The translations under genes were made by a program, and so were the position numbers. Below are positions 8,357 to 16,709 of a stretch of DNA of 38,075 nucleotides, one piece after another (the first letter of the stretch is position 1; each line of letters begins with the position of its first letter). The notes beneath the pieces are model-generated. The model saw only the letters and a program-made list of their open reading frames with translations. It did no database searches and was not told where the DNA came from. Location: NCBI GenBank assembly GCA_964433135.1, contig CAYSQW010000035.1, positions 1-38,075 of the forward strand, given 5' to 3'. Origin of the DNA: CAYSQW01 sp964433135. GTDB taxonomy: Bacteria > Acidobacteriota > Aminicenantia > Aminicenantales > Aminicenantaceae.

Positions 8357-9163
8357 ATGAATTTTCGTAAAAGAACCCTCACCGCCATTGTTCTTTTGAG
8401 CATGGTTTTCGTCAGCATCCAATATTTGCCTTCCTTGGCCTATTTCGTGGTAATCCAAGCGATCATCATCGCTGCGCTTATCGAATTCTACAACCTTCCC
8501 AACAAGAAAGGAATTTATCCGAATAAAACACTCGGATTTGCGATCGCCCTGATTATCAGCGCATCCTTCTTTGTGGAGGCGCTGTCGCTGGCCGTTGCGC
8601 TTTTCGTCAGTCTTATGGTCGGTGTTATCGTCTATGTGGTAACAACCGATGAAGCGGAAAAAGTCATCCATTTTCCGGAGTCCATCGCTTTGACATACTT
8701 CGGTCCGCTGTACTTAAGCTTCACGTTGAATTATATCTTCACGCTGCGAGAAGAAATGGGACCGGAATATGTCTATTTTATCCTGGCGGTGATTTTCGTG
8801 GGGGACACCGGAGCTTACCTCGTCGGGAAAAAATGGGGGAAGCGCAAAATAGCCCCGCAGGCGAGTCCCAATAAGACCTGGGAAGGCGCGATCAGCGGAT
8901 CCGCTTCAGCCGTACTGGCGGGGATGATCGCGCAATGCCTCCTGCTCCCGCATATGGCCATGGGGAATGCGGTGTTGATCGCTTTTCTCGCTCATCTTAT
9001 CGCTCAGTTCAGCGATCCCTTGGAATCTTTGTTCAAACGGGCGGTCAAGATGAAGGATTCGTCCGGACTGCTGCCCGGCCATGGAGGATTCCTGGATCGG
9101 GTGGACAGTCTGATCATGGGAGTGCCCGCATTTTACTATCTTCTTTTGCTCTTGGGGCTGTAG
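8357..9163 (+). CDS. cdsA: Phosphatidate cytidylyltransferase
   Basis: CdsA makes CDP-diacylglycerol from CTP and phosphatidic acid at the inner membrane. The 268-residue protein has about seven to eight membrane segments, the PNKTWEGAISG motif, and the family signature near the C-terminus (SLFKRAVKMKDSSGLLPGHG followed by GFLDRVDS) with the catalytic acidic residues. A strong AAAGGAG Shine-Dalgarno sequence precedes the ATG, unlike the first gene of the operon. The 103-bp gap from uppS shows no convincing promoter. Confidence 0.95.
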   Translation: MNFRKRTLTAIVLLSMVFVSIQYLPSLAYFVVIQAIIIAALIEFYNLPNKKGIYPNKTLGFAIALIISASFFVEALSLAVALFVSLMVGVIVYVVTTDEAEKVIHFPESIALTYFGPLYLSFTLNYIFTLREEMGPEYVYFILAVIFVGDTGAYLVGKKWGKRKIAPQASPNKTWEGAISGSASAVLAGMIAQCLLLPHMAMGNAVLIAFLAHLIAQFSDPLESLFKRAVKMKDSSGLLPGHGGFLDRVDSLIMGVPAFYYLLLLLGL

Positions 9164-9181
9164 GCGGATTTAGGGCCAGAC

Positions 9182-10339
9182 ATGAAGAATATTTCCATCC
9201 TCGGATCCACCGGCTCCATCGGACGCAATGCTCTCGATGTCATTGAGAGATTGGGGCCTGAATATCGTGTTGTCGGTTTAGCGGCCGGGAGAAATATTCA
9301 GCTGCTTCGGAAACAGGTTGAAAAATACCGACCTATCATTGTCTCCGTGGAAAGGGAGGAGGATATTCGATCCGCCGCCGAGGCTGTCCGGAATTCCGAA
9401 GCGCGGATCGTTCATGGTCAGGAAGGCGCCGTTGAAGTGGCGGCTTTTGAAGAAAACGACATCGTGCTATCGGCCATAACCGGGATCAACGGGCTGCGGC
9501 CAACCGTGGCCGCCGTACGGGCCGGGAAGAGGGTCGCTCTGGCCAATAAGGAATCCATGGTTGCGGCGGGGGCTTTGATCAGAAAAGAGGCGGCTGAATC
9601 CGGAGCACAGATCCTTCCCGTCGACAGTGAGCACAGCGGTGTTTTTCAATGTTTGAACAGGGCGCGGGAGCACGATGTCAAACGGGTGATTCTGACGGCA
9701 TCCGGAGGCCCTTTTTGGCGGACTCCCAAAGAAGAATGGGGGGGAATCGCTCTCGAAGACGCCTTGAATCATCCCCGCTGGGAGATGGGAATGAAGGTGA
9801 CGATCGATTCCGCCACCCTTATGAATAAAGGATTGGAACTGATCGAAGCGAGGTGGCTGTTCGATCTGGAACCAAACAAGCTGGACGTTCTGATTCATCC
9901 CCAGAGCGTGGTCCACGCAATGGTCGAATGGACCGACGGTTCGATTCTCGCGCAGCTCAGCCAAACCGATATGAGAATACCCATCCAGTACGCTTTGACT
10001 TATCCTTCCCGCCGGCGGGGCGTTCCGCCCTCACTGGATCTCGGCGGTTTGGGAGAATTGGAATTTGCCAGGATAAAGAAAAAGCAGTTTCCGCTCTTCG
10101 ATCTGGCGCTGACGGCTCTTTTTGAAGGAGACAGCCTGCCGGTGGTTCTCAACGCAGCGAATGAAATCGCGGTTGACGCTTTCCTTGAAAAGAAGATAAA
10201 ATTTGTGGATATTGACGAGATTGTGAGTTTCACAATGGATGGGCATAAAAAATGCCGGGCAGCATCCATGGAAGAAATATTGGAAATCGACCGGGCGACC
10301 AGAATCGAAACCCGGAATTTGTTGAAACGAAGGTATTAA
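9182..10339 (+). CDS. dxr: 1-deoxy-D-xylulose-5-phosphate reductoisomerase
   Basis: Dxr converts DXP to MEP with NADPH, the first committed step of the non-mevalonate isoprenoid pathway. N-terminal NADPH site: ILGSTGSIGRNALDVI. Further signatures are ALANKESMVAAG, the metal-binding LPVDSEHSGVFQCL, TASGGPFW, HPRWEMGMKVTIDSATLMNK, and NAANEIAVDAFL. The length of 385 residues is standard. It lies 18 bp after cdsA and one base before rseP, so it is clearly in the same operon. With ispG downstream it supports the DXP route. Confidence 0.97.
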   Translation: MKNISILGSTGSIGRNALDVIERLGPEYRVVGLAAGRNIQLLRKQVEKYRPIIVSVEREEDIRSAAEAVRNSEARIVHGQEGAVEVAAFEENDIVLSAITGINGLRPTVAAVRAGKRVALANKESMVAAGALIRKEAAESGAQILPVDSEHSGVFQCLNRAREHDVKRVILTASGGPFWRTPKEEWGGIALEDALNHPRWEMGMKVTIDSATLMNKGLELIEARWLFDLEPNKLDVLIHPQSVVHAMVEWTDGSILAQLSQTDMRIPIQYALTYPSRRRGVPPSLDLGGLGELEFARIKKKQFPLFDLALTALFEGDSLPVVLNAANEIAVDAFLEKKIKFVDIDEIVSFTMDGHKKCRAASMEEILEIDRATRIETRNLLKRRY

Positions 10340-10340
10340 T

Positions 10341-11672
10341 ATGGGCTCTATCATAGGAACGATATTTGCATTCATCCTGGTTTTCGGGATTCTCGTGTTC
10401 GTGCACGAATTCGGTCATTTCTTCATGGCGAAGCTGGTTGGGATTCGCGTCGATGTCTTTTCATTCGGCTACGGAAAGCGGTTGATAGGATTCAAAAAAG
10501 GCGATACGGATTATCGCATCAGCTTGATTCCTATGGGCGGCTACGTCAAGTTCCCTGGAGAAGAAGCCCTGGAACAAAAGAAACCTCCCCAGCCCGGAGA
10601 TTTTCATGCCGCTAAAAGGTGGCAGCGTCTGCTGGTTATTTTCATGGGGCCTTTGATGAATGTCGTTCTGGCGATTGTCCTGATGGCGGTTATCAACATG
10701 GTGGGCGCCCTGGTCCCTCTATACCAGTCGCAGCCTCCGGTTATCGGATGGATCGAGACGGACTCTCCGGCGGCGCGGGCCGGACTCCGGATCGATGATG
10801 AGATTATGGCCATCAACGAAAAAGAAACCAAAAATTGGGGCGAAGTCGAATTGGCGGTTGGATCCAAGCCTGAAAAAACCATTGAGATCGATATCCGGAG
10901 GGGTAACCAAATCCTTAGAATCGATCTACTGACGGAAAGCCGGACTCGGTATGAAATGGGGTATGCAGGATTTCTGGGTAAAATCAGAACACAGGTAAAA
11001 ATGGTGATGCAGAACACGCCGGCGGAAAAAGCGGGACTTCAGCCGGGAGACGTCATCCTGGCCATCGATGACCGACCGGTATACTTCAATCAATTCCTTC
11101 AGATTATTCAGGAAAATCCGGATAATGAGTTGACTTTTCTTGTGAAAAGAGGGGAAGAAAATCTCTCTCTCTCGATCACACCCCGCCGCAAAGGGGCCAC
11201 CGGTGAGATAGGCATTGCTCATACCGTTGAAGCGGAAGAACAAAAATATGGTTTTTTTGCCGCATTCGGGGAAAGTATTCGTGAGAATGTCAAATTGATT
11301 TTTTTGGTCGTCGATTTTCTGAAGGACTTGATGACCGGAGAGGGATCCACCAAACAATTGGGAGGCCCTATCGAGATTGCCAATCTATCCTATACCGCTT
11401 TCCGCATGGGACTCATCGCTTTGATGAGTTGGATCGCGCTCATCAGCCTGCAGCTGGGCGTAATCAATCTGTTTCCGATCCCGGTTTTGGACGGAGGACA
11501 AATCCTGGTTTTGATTCTGGAAGGAATATTCCGGCGTGATTTCAGTCCGAGACTGAAGCAGATCATCATGCAGATCGGATTCGCGATCTTTATCTTTTTG
11601 ATCGTCTTCGTCATTCTCAACGACGTCGTAAAACGACTGCCCAACGGATGGCAGTCGCTTGTTCCGTTTTAG
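10341..11672 (+). CDS. rseP: Site-2 intramembrane zinc protease RseP
   Basis: RseP cleaves transmembrane anti-sigma factors and leftover signal peptides within the inner membrane. The zinc-binding HEFGH is at residues 22-26 in the first membrane segment. Two PDZ domains follow (about 125-195 and 205-280, the latter with NTPAEKAGLQPGDVILAID). The C-terminal NLFPIPVLDGGQIL supplies the third zinc ligand, and a last membrane helix follows. At 443 residues it is typical of the two-PDZ form. A hairpin with a T-rich tail follows at 11688-11726, which probably ends the operon. Confidence 0.95.
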   Translation: MGSIIGTIFAFILVFGILVFVHEFGHFFMAKLVGIRVDVFSFGYGKRLIGFKKGDTDYRISLIPMGGYVKFPGEEALEQKKPPQPGDFHAAKRWQRLLVIFMGPLMNVVLAIVLMAVINMVGALVPLYQSQPPVIGWIETDSPAARAGLRIDDEIMAINEKETKNWGEVELAVGSKPEKTIEIDIRRGNQILRIDLLTESRTRYEMGYAGFLGKIRTQVKMVMQNTPAEKAGLQPGDVILAIDDRPVYFNQFLQIIQENPDNELTFLVKRGEENLSLSITPRRKGATGEIGIAHTVEAEEQKYGFFAAFGESIRENVKLIFLVVDFLKDLMTGEGSTKQLGGPIEIANLSYTAFRMGLIALMSWIALISLQLGVINLFPIPVLDGGQILVLILEGIFRRDFSPRLKQIIMQIGFAIFIFLIVFVILNDVVKRLPNGWQSLVPF

Positions 11673-11687
11673 GCTCAAGGATTTTCG

Positions 11688-11726
11688 ACGTGTCCCGCTG
11701 AAGAGGGATCGTGTCATTATTTATTT
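11688..11726 (+). terminator. Likely terminator after rseP
   Basis: Nested stems ACG/CGT and TCCC/GGGA close on an 8-nt loop and are followed by the T-rich stretch TCATTATTTATTTT. The stem is short and has an internal loop, so it is modest, but it lies between the rseP stop and the ispG promoter. Confidence 0.4.
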
Positions 11727-11740
11727 TGATACGTGACGGC

Positions 11741-11769
11741 TTTTCATAAATCGTCTCCTGGCCTATAAT
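11741..11769 (+). promoter_or_regulatory. Promoter of ispG
   Basis: TTTTCA (11741-11746), a 17-bp spacer, and perfect TATAAT (11764-11769). The ATG at 11778 is eight bases after the -10 box, so the mRNA should begin at or just before the start codon. The bases between (AAAAGCCC) closely resemble those ahead of the gene at 28473. Confidence 0.65.
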
Positions 11770-11777
11770 AAAAGCCC

Positions 11778-12899
11778 ATGAATCCAAACCATCCCCCTAT
11801 CCCGGATATCGGACGGCGGCGGACGCGCCGAATCATGCTGGGAGATGTCCCGATAGGAGGAGGTGCCCCTATCGTTGTTCAGTCAATGACCAAAACCGAC
11901 ACCCGTGACGTGCGGGCCACATTGTCGCAAATCAGGCGTTTGGAGAAAGCCGGGTGTGAGATCGTTCGACTCGCGGTTCCGGATCGGGATGCCGCCCTTG
12001 CCCTGAGCCGTATCCGGAGGAATACGTCGATTCCGATTGTCGCCGACATCCATTTCGATCACCGGCTGGCATTGGAGGCTCTGGAACAGGGAGTGGACGG
12101 CTTGCGTATCAATCCAGGAAACATCGGCGGCGAAGCTAAAGTCAAAGACGTCGTGCGATCAGCCAAGGAGAAAGGTGTTCCGATCAGGATCGGCGTCAAC
12201 GCTGGATCTCTTGAAAAGGATCTGCTCAATAAACATGGAGGCGCTACGGCCGAGGCGATGGCGGAGAGCGCCCTCGGGCATGTTCGTATATTGGAAAGGC
12301 TGGATTATTCCTCCATCAAAATATCCTTGAAGGCTTCGGACATCGGACGGAGCGTGCGTGCGTCCAGGCTGCTGGCTGAAGAAGTCGATTACCCATTTCA
12401 CGCCGGAATAACCGAAGCGGGGGGAATGATTCCGGGAACCGTTAAATCATCCGCGGGATTGGCTCTGCTTCTGTATCTTGGATTGGCGGACACCATACGC
12501 GTTTCGCTGACGGCTTCACCGGAACGGGAAGTAAAAACGGCTTTTCTTATCCTCTCCAGTATGGGGCTGCGGCAGAGGAGCCCGAATATCATCTCATGTC
12601 CCATGTGCGGGCGCTGTGAAGTGGATCTCATCAATCTGGCCGGGCGGATTGAAAAGAGGCTCGAAACGTTGACGGTTCCTCTCTCGGTCGCCGTCATGGG
12701 ATGCATGGTCAACGGCCCCGGGGAAGCCAAGGAATCCGATATCGGAGTTGCCTTCGGAAAAGGAAAAGGCGTGATATTTAAAGCCGGAAAGATTGTCGGA
12801 CATTTCCCGGAAGATGAAATCGTCGATGTTTTCGTGCATAAAGTCACAGAGCTTGCGGCCGAGTGGGAAGCGTCTCCTAAAAAAAAGGCGGGTAAGTGA
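11778..12899 (+). CDS. ispG: 4-hydroxy-3-methylbut-2-en-1-yl diphosphate synthase
   Basis: IspG (GcpE) reductively opens MEcPP to HMBPP, the penultimate step of the DXP pathway, using a 4Fe-4S cluster. The TIM-barrel part starts with PIVVQSMTKTDTRDV and contains IPIVADIHFDHRLAL and RINPGNIG. The cluster cysteines are in the C-terminal part: SCPMCGRCEVDLI and the later VMGCMVNGPGEAKESDIG. The length of 373 residues matches the short bacterial form. There is no Shine-Dalgarno sequence. It overlaps larE by four bases. Confidence 0.96.
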   Translation: MNPNHPPIPDIGRRRTRRIMLGDVPIGGGAPIVVQSMTKTDTRDVRATLSQIRRLEKAGCEIVRLAVPDRDAALALSRIRRNTSIPIVADIHFDHRLALEALEQGVDGLRINPGNIGGEAKVKDVVRSAKEKGVPIRIGVNAGSLEKDLLNKHGGATAEAMAESALGHVRILERLDYSSIKISLKASDIGRSVRASRLLAEEVDYPFHAGITEAGGMIPGTVKSSAGLALLLYLGLADTIRVSLTASPEREVKTAFLILSSMGLRQRSPNIISCPMCGRCEVDLINLAGRIEKRLETLTVPLSVAVMGCMVNGPGEAKESDIGVAFGKGKGVIFKAGKIVGHFPEDEIVDVFVHKVTELAAEWEASPKKKAGK

Positions 12900-13756
12900 G
12901 CGGAATGGATTCCCATAAAGCGAGTATCCCTCGGGAAGTATGGGGGAAATACGAAAAGCTCAAGAAGCGTCTGGTCGAGTTGGATCGCGTGCTGGTGGCT
13001 TTTTCAGGAGGCGTAGACAGCTCGCTTCTGTTGGCCGCAGCAAATGAAGTGCTCGGGGAAGGGGTTTGGGCGGTGACCGTGAAGTCGGATCTGCATCCGC
13101 AGAGAGAAATCGATGAAGCCCGGGCACTGGCAGAGCGTCTCGGGGTTCGTTTTTCCATAGTGGAGATCGACCAGCTGGATGACGGTGAATTCATACGAAA
13201 CACTCCTGAACGATGTTACCTTTGTAAAAAAAAGCTTTTTAAGCGTTTGAAAAACATGGCGGCCGAGAAAAACATAAAGGCGGTTTTGGAAGGCTCCAAT
13301 GCGGATGATGTGCGGGATTATCGCCCGGGTGCGCGGGCGGCGGAGGAATTGGGCATCCACGTTCCCCTGCGTGACGCGGAACTGGGGAAGGAGGATATTC
13401 GCATGATCTCTCGCGCTGTGGGGCTGCCGACATGGAATAAACCATCCATGGCATGTCTGGCATCTCGGATTCCTTATCATACGATTCTAACGAAACATCG
13501 ATTGGAGCGTGTGAATCAAGCCGAAGACATGCTTCGGGGCTGGGATTTTGCGCAAGTGAGGGTGAGGGATCATGGGGATTGTGCCCGCATCGAGGTGGAA
13601 CCTTCACAAATTGCAAGGGTTTGCGCGGTTGAATATAGAGAAAGGATCATCCGCGGATTCAGGAATCTGGGCTATGTCTTTGTCGCGTTGGACCTGCAGG
13701 GATATCGAACGGGAAGCATGGATGGCGAAATCGATTTATCGCCTCAAAAGAAATGA
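12896..13756 (+). CDS. larE: LarE-like ATP-dependent sacrificial sulfur transferase
   Basis: LarE supplies the sulfurs of the nickel-pincer nucleotide cofactor found in lactate racemase and its relatives. The PP-loop SGGVDSS is at residues 37-43. Cysteines occur at 107 and 110 (PERCYLCKKKLF) and 187 (KPSMACLASRIPY). This three-cysteine arrangement suggests a cluster-using type rather than the single sacrificial-cysteine type. The GTG at 12896 overlaps the ispG stop as GTGA; an in-frame ATG at 12905 is an alternative. LarB, LarC and LarA are not nearby, so the client could be another thiolation route. Confidence 0.85.
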   Translation: MSGMDSHKASIPREVWGKYEKLKKRLVELDRVLVAFSGGVDSSLLLAAANEVLGEGVWAVTVKSDLHPQREIDEARALAERLGVRFSIVEIDQLDDGEFIRNTPERCYLCKKKLFKRLKNMAAEKNIKAVLEGSNADDVRDYRPGARAAEELGIHVPLRDAELGKEDIRMISRAVGLPTWNKPSMACLASRIPYHTILTKHRLERVNQAEDMLRGWDFAQVRVRDHGDCARIEVEPSQIARVCAVEYRERIIRGFRNLGYVFVALDLQGYRTGSMDGEIDLSPQKK

Positions 13757-13804
13757 AACGAAGAGAGCAATGGTTTTGTGAATGGAATGGGGAAAATCCG
13801 TCCT

Positions 13805-14764
13805 TCACTTCACGAGATTGTCCGGCTTCAATCCCCGCAGTCCTTGGATGAGGTTGGAAACAGCCATCATCGACATTTTGAGCCGGGTTTGGATGCTGGC
13901 GCTTCCTATATGAGGCAGCAGAACGACGTTATCCAGTCCGATCAGGGCTTCCTCGATAGCGGGTTCGCGTTCATATACATCGAGGCCTGCTCCCCATATC
14001 CTTTTTTCGGCAAGCGCGGCGGCCAAAGCCGACTCATCCACGACCGGTCCCCGGGAAACATTGACCAATATAGATCCCGGCTTCATAAGCGCCAAGCGCT
14101 CGGACGATATGAGATGGTGTGTTTCCGGAGTGAGTGTGGAATGAAGCGATACCACGTCTGAAGTCGCCAGCAGTTCGTCAAGAGGTAAGCGGCAAGCTTT
14201 AAGGGTTTGCTCCTCGCTGATATCGAGAGGATGGGGATCGGTATAAACCACCTCCATCCGGAACGGTTGGGCGCGAAGAGCGACCGCGCGGCCGATGCGT
14301 CCCATTCCGACGATGCCAAGCCGTTTTTCGGTGATGTCGCGTCCCAGCATGAGATCCAGCTCCCATCCCTTGAAACGCAGAGCGCGGGTATATCTGTCGG
14401 ATTCCGGGATGCGGCGGGCAACGGAAAGGATGAGCGCCCAAGTAAGATCAGCGGTGGTATCGGTCAGTACTCCCGGAGTGTTGGTGACCATGATGCCTTT
14501 CTCCGATGCATACGCGGTATCGATATTGTTAAAACCGACTGCACAGTTGGCGATGATTTTAAGCTCGGGGGCCGCATCGATAACTTCACGGTCGATTTGA
14601 TCGACCAGCAAAGAGAGAACGCCTGATTTGTCTCGGATTTTGACGATAAACTCCGATTTTTCCAGAATCGGCTTCGATGTCGCCAGTTCATAATCAAAGT
14701 TGTCGGCAAGGATGTCCATGGCTTCGGGAAGAAGTCGATGCGTGAGAAGGATCTTAGGTTTCAT
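13805..14764 (-). CDS. D-isomer specific 2-hydroxyacid dehydrogenase (glyoxylate/hydroxypyruvate reductase-like)
   Basis: This NAD(P)-dependent dehydrogenase reduces a 2-oxoacid such as glyoxylate or hydroxypyruvate. The Rossmann motif GIVGMGRIGRAVA is central. The catalytic residues follow in order: Arg in LVNVSRGPVVDE, Glu in YEREP and His in LLPHIGSA. The start at 14764 is preferred over an ATG six codons upstream because AAAGGCGG sits six bases before it, giving 319 residues. The sequence is closest in style to the glyoxylate reductase/D-glycerate dehydrogenase branch; the exact substrate is not proven. It is convergent with larE. Confidence 0.88.
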   Translation of the reverse strand: MKPKILLTHRLLPEAMDILADNFDYELATSKPILEKSEFIVKIRDKSGVLSLLVDQIDREVIDAAPELKIIANCAVGFNNIDTAYASEKGIMVTNTPGVLTDTTADLTWALILSVARRIPESDRYTRALRFKGWELDLMLGRDITEKRLGIVGMGRIGRAVALRAQPFRMEVVYTDPHPLDISEEQTLKACRLPLDELLATSDVVSLHSTLTPETHHLISSERLALMKPGSILVNVSRGPVVDESALAAALAEKRIWGAGLDVYEREPAIEEALIGLDNVVLLPHIGSASIQTRLKMSMMAVSNLIQGLRGLKPDNLVK

Positions 14765-14869
14765 GGTCGACCGCCTTTTCATAAAATATGGGATTTGAAC
14801 CGGTATCCCGCAGGCAGACAGCGATTCCGATCGCGGTTGTCATTATATGCGGAGTTCATAAACTCATCC

Positions 14870-14898
14870 ATTATAAGCTTCTTATTCGTCTAAGTCCA
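14870..14898 (-). promoter_or_regulatory. Possible promoter of the 2-hydroxyacid dehydrogenase gene
   Basis: On the minus strand TGGACT lies 17 bp before a perfect TATAAT (14875 down to 14870). A second TATAAT occurs at 14847-14842 without a good -35 box. Use of the first would give a leader of about 100 nt, the longest in the window, in which I see no recognised riboswitch. Confidence 0.35.
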
Positions 14899-14944
14899 TG
14901 ATGCTGTCGGATTGATAAGGGGGAATGGGGGGTGTGGGGAGGAT

Positions 14945-15646
14945 TCATGCCATGAGAAAAGGCAAAAAACATTGTTTGATCCGACGGGATAGTCTAAGCG
15001 AACCGAATCCATGAAAGTGTTCTCGGTCGGTTAGTCTATCGCTGACAAGCAAGAGTGCGGCGGCATGGATACCGTGGAATTCCGCAAGGGCATAAACGGC
15101 CGAAGCTTCCATATCGACAAAGTCGGCGCCGCGTCGGCGGCTGTCTTCCATCCAAGCCGGAGTTTCGCGAAAAGGAGCATCGGTTGAAACGATCGAGCCG
15201 CGATGAAACTTGATTTGGCGTGAATTCAGAATGGATTCCATGTGGCGCTGTAACTTGGGAGAAGGGGAGAATGCGGATCGTCCAGGTAGATAATGCGGGG
15301 ATGTGCCTTCATCAGAGACGGCATTTGCGGCGATGATGCAGTCTCCGATACACGGCTCCGGAGAAAAAGCGCCGCAAAATCCAAGCATCAGGATATCTTT
15401 GGCGCCGGAAGCGATGAGCCTTTCAAGATTAAGCACGGCAGAAGGAGCGCCCATGCATTGATAGAGAACACTCGCATTCGGGATATGAAACAGATGACCG
15501 AAAGGAGTTGACTTATGTCGTACGGCGATGGAATGAAGATGTTTTCCAATGAAACCGGAAGGAGAATCGACGGGAATAAATACGGCTTTTTCAGAATGGA
15601 AACCCTTTATGGGATAAGGACGAAAAAGGGAGCGATCTCGTTTCAT
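14945..15646 (-). CDS. Nucleoside phosphorylase (PNP/UDP family)
   Basis: The protein belongs to the trimeric/hexameric nucleoside phosphorylase family that releases the base from purine or pyrimidine nucleosides. Visible features are the phosphate/ribose region (MGAPSAVLNLERL, DILMLGFCGAFSPEPCIGD), the ribose-contact VDMEASAVYALAEFHG, and the catalytic-acid region LLLVSDRLTD. The frame opens further upstream at a TTG (15739), but that would overlap the parB promoter and add 31 atypical residues, so ATG 15646 is chosen (233 residues). No good Shine-Dalgarno sequence is seen. Whether it acts on uridine, purines or S-adenosyl products cannot be read from sequence. Confidence 0.82.
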   Translation of the reverse strand: MKRDRSLFRPYPIKGFHSEKAVFIPVDSPSGFIGKHLHSIAVRHKSTPFGHLFHIPNASVLYQCMGAPSAVLNLERLIASGAKDILMLGFCGAFSPEPCIGDCIIAANAVSDEGTSPHYLPGRSAFSPSPKLQRHMESILNSRQIKFHRGSIVSTDAPFRETPAWMEDSRRRGADFVDMEASAVYALAEFHGIHAAALLLVSDRLTDREHFHGFGSLRLSRRIKQCFLPFLMA

Positions 15647-15717
15647 GGATAACCAACATGCATAACTTAGCAGAAGCGGGGGGAAATAACCAGAATCATC
15701 ATTTATCCTGAAGAACT

Positions 15718-15746
15718 TTGCGCGAGATGAGCGTTTCAATTATAGT
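15718..15746 (+). promoter_or_regulatory. Promoter of the parB-like gene
   Basis: TTGCGC (15718-15723), a 17-bp spacer, and TATAGT (15741-15746). The ATG at 15753 follows after six bases (AAGAGC), so the predicted transcription start coincides with the start codon. Confidence 0.6.
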
Positions 15747-15752
15747 AAGAGC

Positions 15753-16709
15753 ATGAAATTAACAAAATTGAAACATAGGGAAATAGCATATAAAGATAAA
15801 AGATTCTTTATCCCCGGACATGGAAACTCCGGCCGCTTGGAGAGGTCCATCCGAACAGTCGGAGTGATCAACCCGCCTATCGTCGCACCGGGAGCAGACG
15901 GTTTCATCGTGGTTTGCGGATGGAGAAGGCTGCAGGTTTGTCGAAGGTTGTCGGATAAAAGATTTTTTGTCCTGATCGATGAAACAAGCGGGGATCGCAC
16001 GCTTTTTCGAAAGGCCGTAGAGGAGAATGCCGTCGTTCGTCCCTTCAATGAATTGGAAAAAGCTTGGGTATTGGCGAAATTCAAAGGTTTCGGAATGGAA
16101 GAAAGCGAACTTATCAAGGATATCAATCCGCTTCTGGGGTTGGCTTCCGCTAAATGGGCGCTCGACAATTACCTTTCGTTTTATGAATTGGAACCTGAGG
16201 TACAAGTCGTGGTGATGGAAAAAAACCTTCCGCGTCAAGCTCTGACCGCACTATCGGAATTGGGCGAGGAGGAGAGAAAAGAAATATTGCCGTTGCTGGA
16301 ACCGCTTGGTGGAAACAAGATACGCGAATTGTGTGAGGATCTGTACGACGTGGCAAAACGTGGGGGAGTGAGTGGTTCCGAGGTGATGAGGAAGCGAGAA
16401 ATAAGGGAAGTCTTGCGAATGGATCAAATGTCTCCCGTGCAGAAATCGGAAAAAATACGTCTTATACTCAAGGCCCTTAGGTATCCGGAATATTATTCAT
16501 GGAAAAGAAGAGTGGAAGAGACCCTGAATAATATCGGTTGGCCGGAAGATATCGATTTTATTCCCTCGGAATATTTTGAAGAGAATGACATATCGATAAA
16601 AATGAAAATCGGAAAGATGGAAGATATGCGGGATAATCTGAAGGCGTTGTCCGAATTAGGGAATAGAAAAGAATTTAAAGAGATGATCGGGTTCCTTTGC
16701 AATGGATGA
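15753..16709 (+). CDS. ParB/Spo0J-like nuclease-fold protein
   Basis: The N-terminal part is a ParB-type domain: LERSIRTVGVINPPIVAPG (28-46), a CGWRRLQVCRRL box (55-66) where ParB has its nucleotide-binding GERR motif, and EENAVVRPFNELEKA (90-104). A helix-turn-helix-like middle region follows (about 112-175). The C-terminal half, rich in charged helices, matches nothing I know. It is not a chromosome-partition ParB by context: no parA and no parS-like site are nearby. It overlaps the next gene by eight bases, so the two proteins should be made together. Its role is unknown; a DNA-recognition partner for the radical SAM enzyme is possible. Confidence 0.75.
   Translation: MKLTKLKHREIAYKDKRFFIPGHGNSGRLERSIRTVGVINPPIVAPGADGFIVVCGWRRLQVCRRLSDKRFFVLIDETSGDRTLFRKAVEENAVVRPFNELEKAWVLAKFKGFGMEESELIKDINPLLGLASAKWALDNYLSFYELEPEVQVVVMEKNLPRQALTALSELGEEERKEILPLLEPLGGNKIRELCEDLYDVAKRGGVSGSEVMRKREIREVLRMDQMSPVQKSEKIRLILKALRYPEYYSWKRRVEETLNNIGWPEDIDFIPSEYFEENDISIKMKIGKMEDMRDNLKALSELGNRKEFKEMIGFLCNG

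Noticed and set aside
14785..14815. tRNA-like T-arm string GGTTCAAATCCC on the minus strand
   Set aside because: Only two base pairs flank the loop, and no acceptor, D or anticodon stems could be found around it, so it is not a tRNA or a clear remnant.
15647..15739. N-terminal extension of the nucleoside phosphorylase from a TTG start
   Set aside because: It would overlap the -35 region and spacer of the divergent parB-like promoter, and the 31 residues do not resemble the family; ATG 15646 fits better.
15753..16709. Chromosome-partition ParB with a nearby origin
   Set aside because: No parA, parS-like palindromes, dnaA or DnaA-box clusters were seen, and the gene is locked to a radical SAM gene, so an origin or partition locus is not supported.
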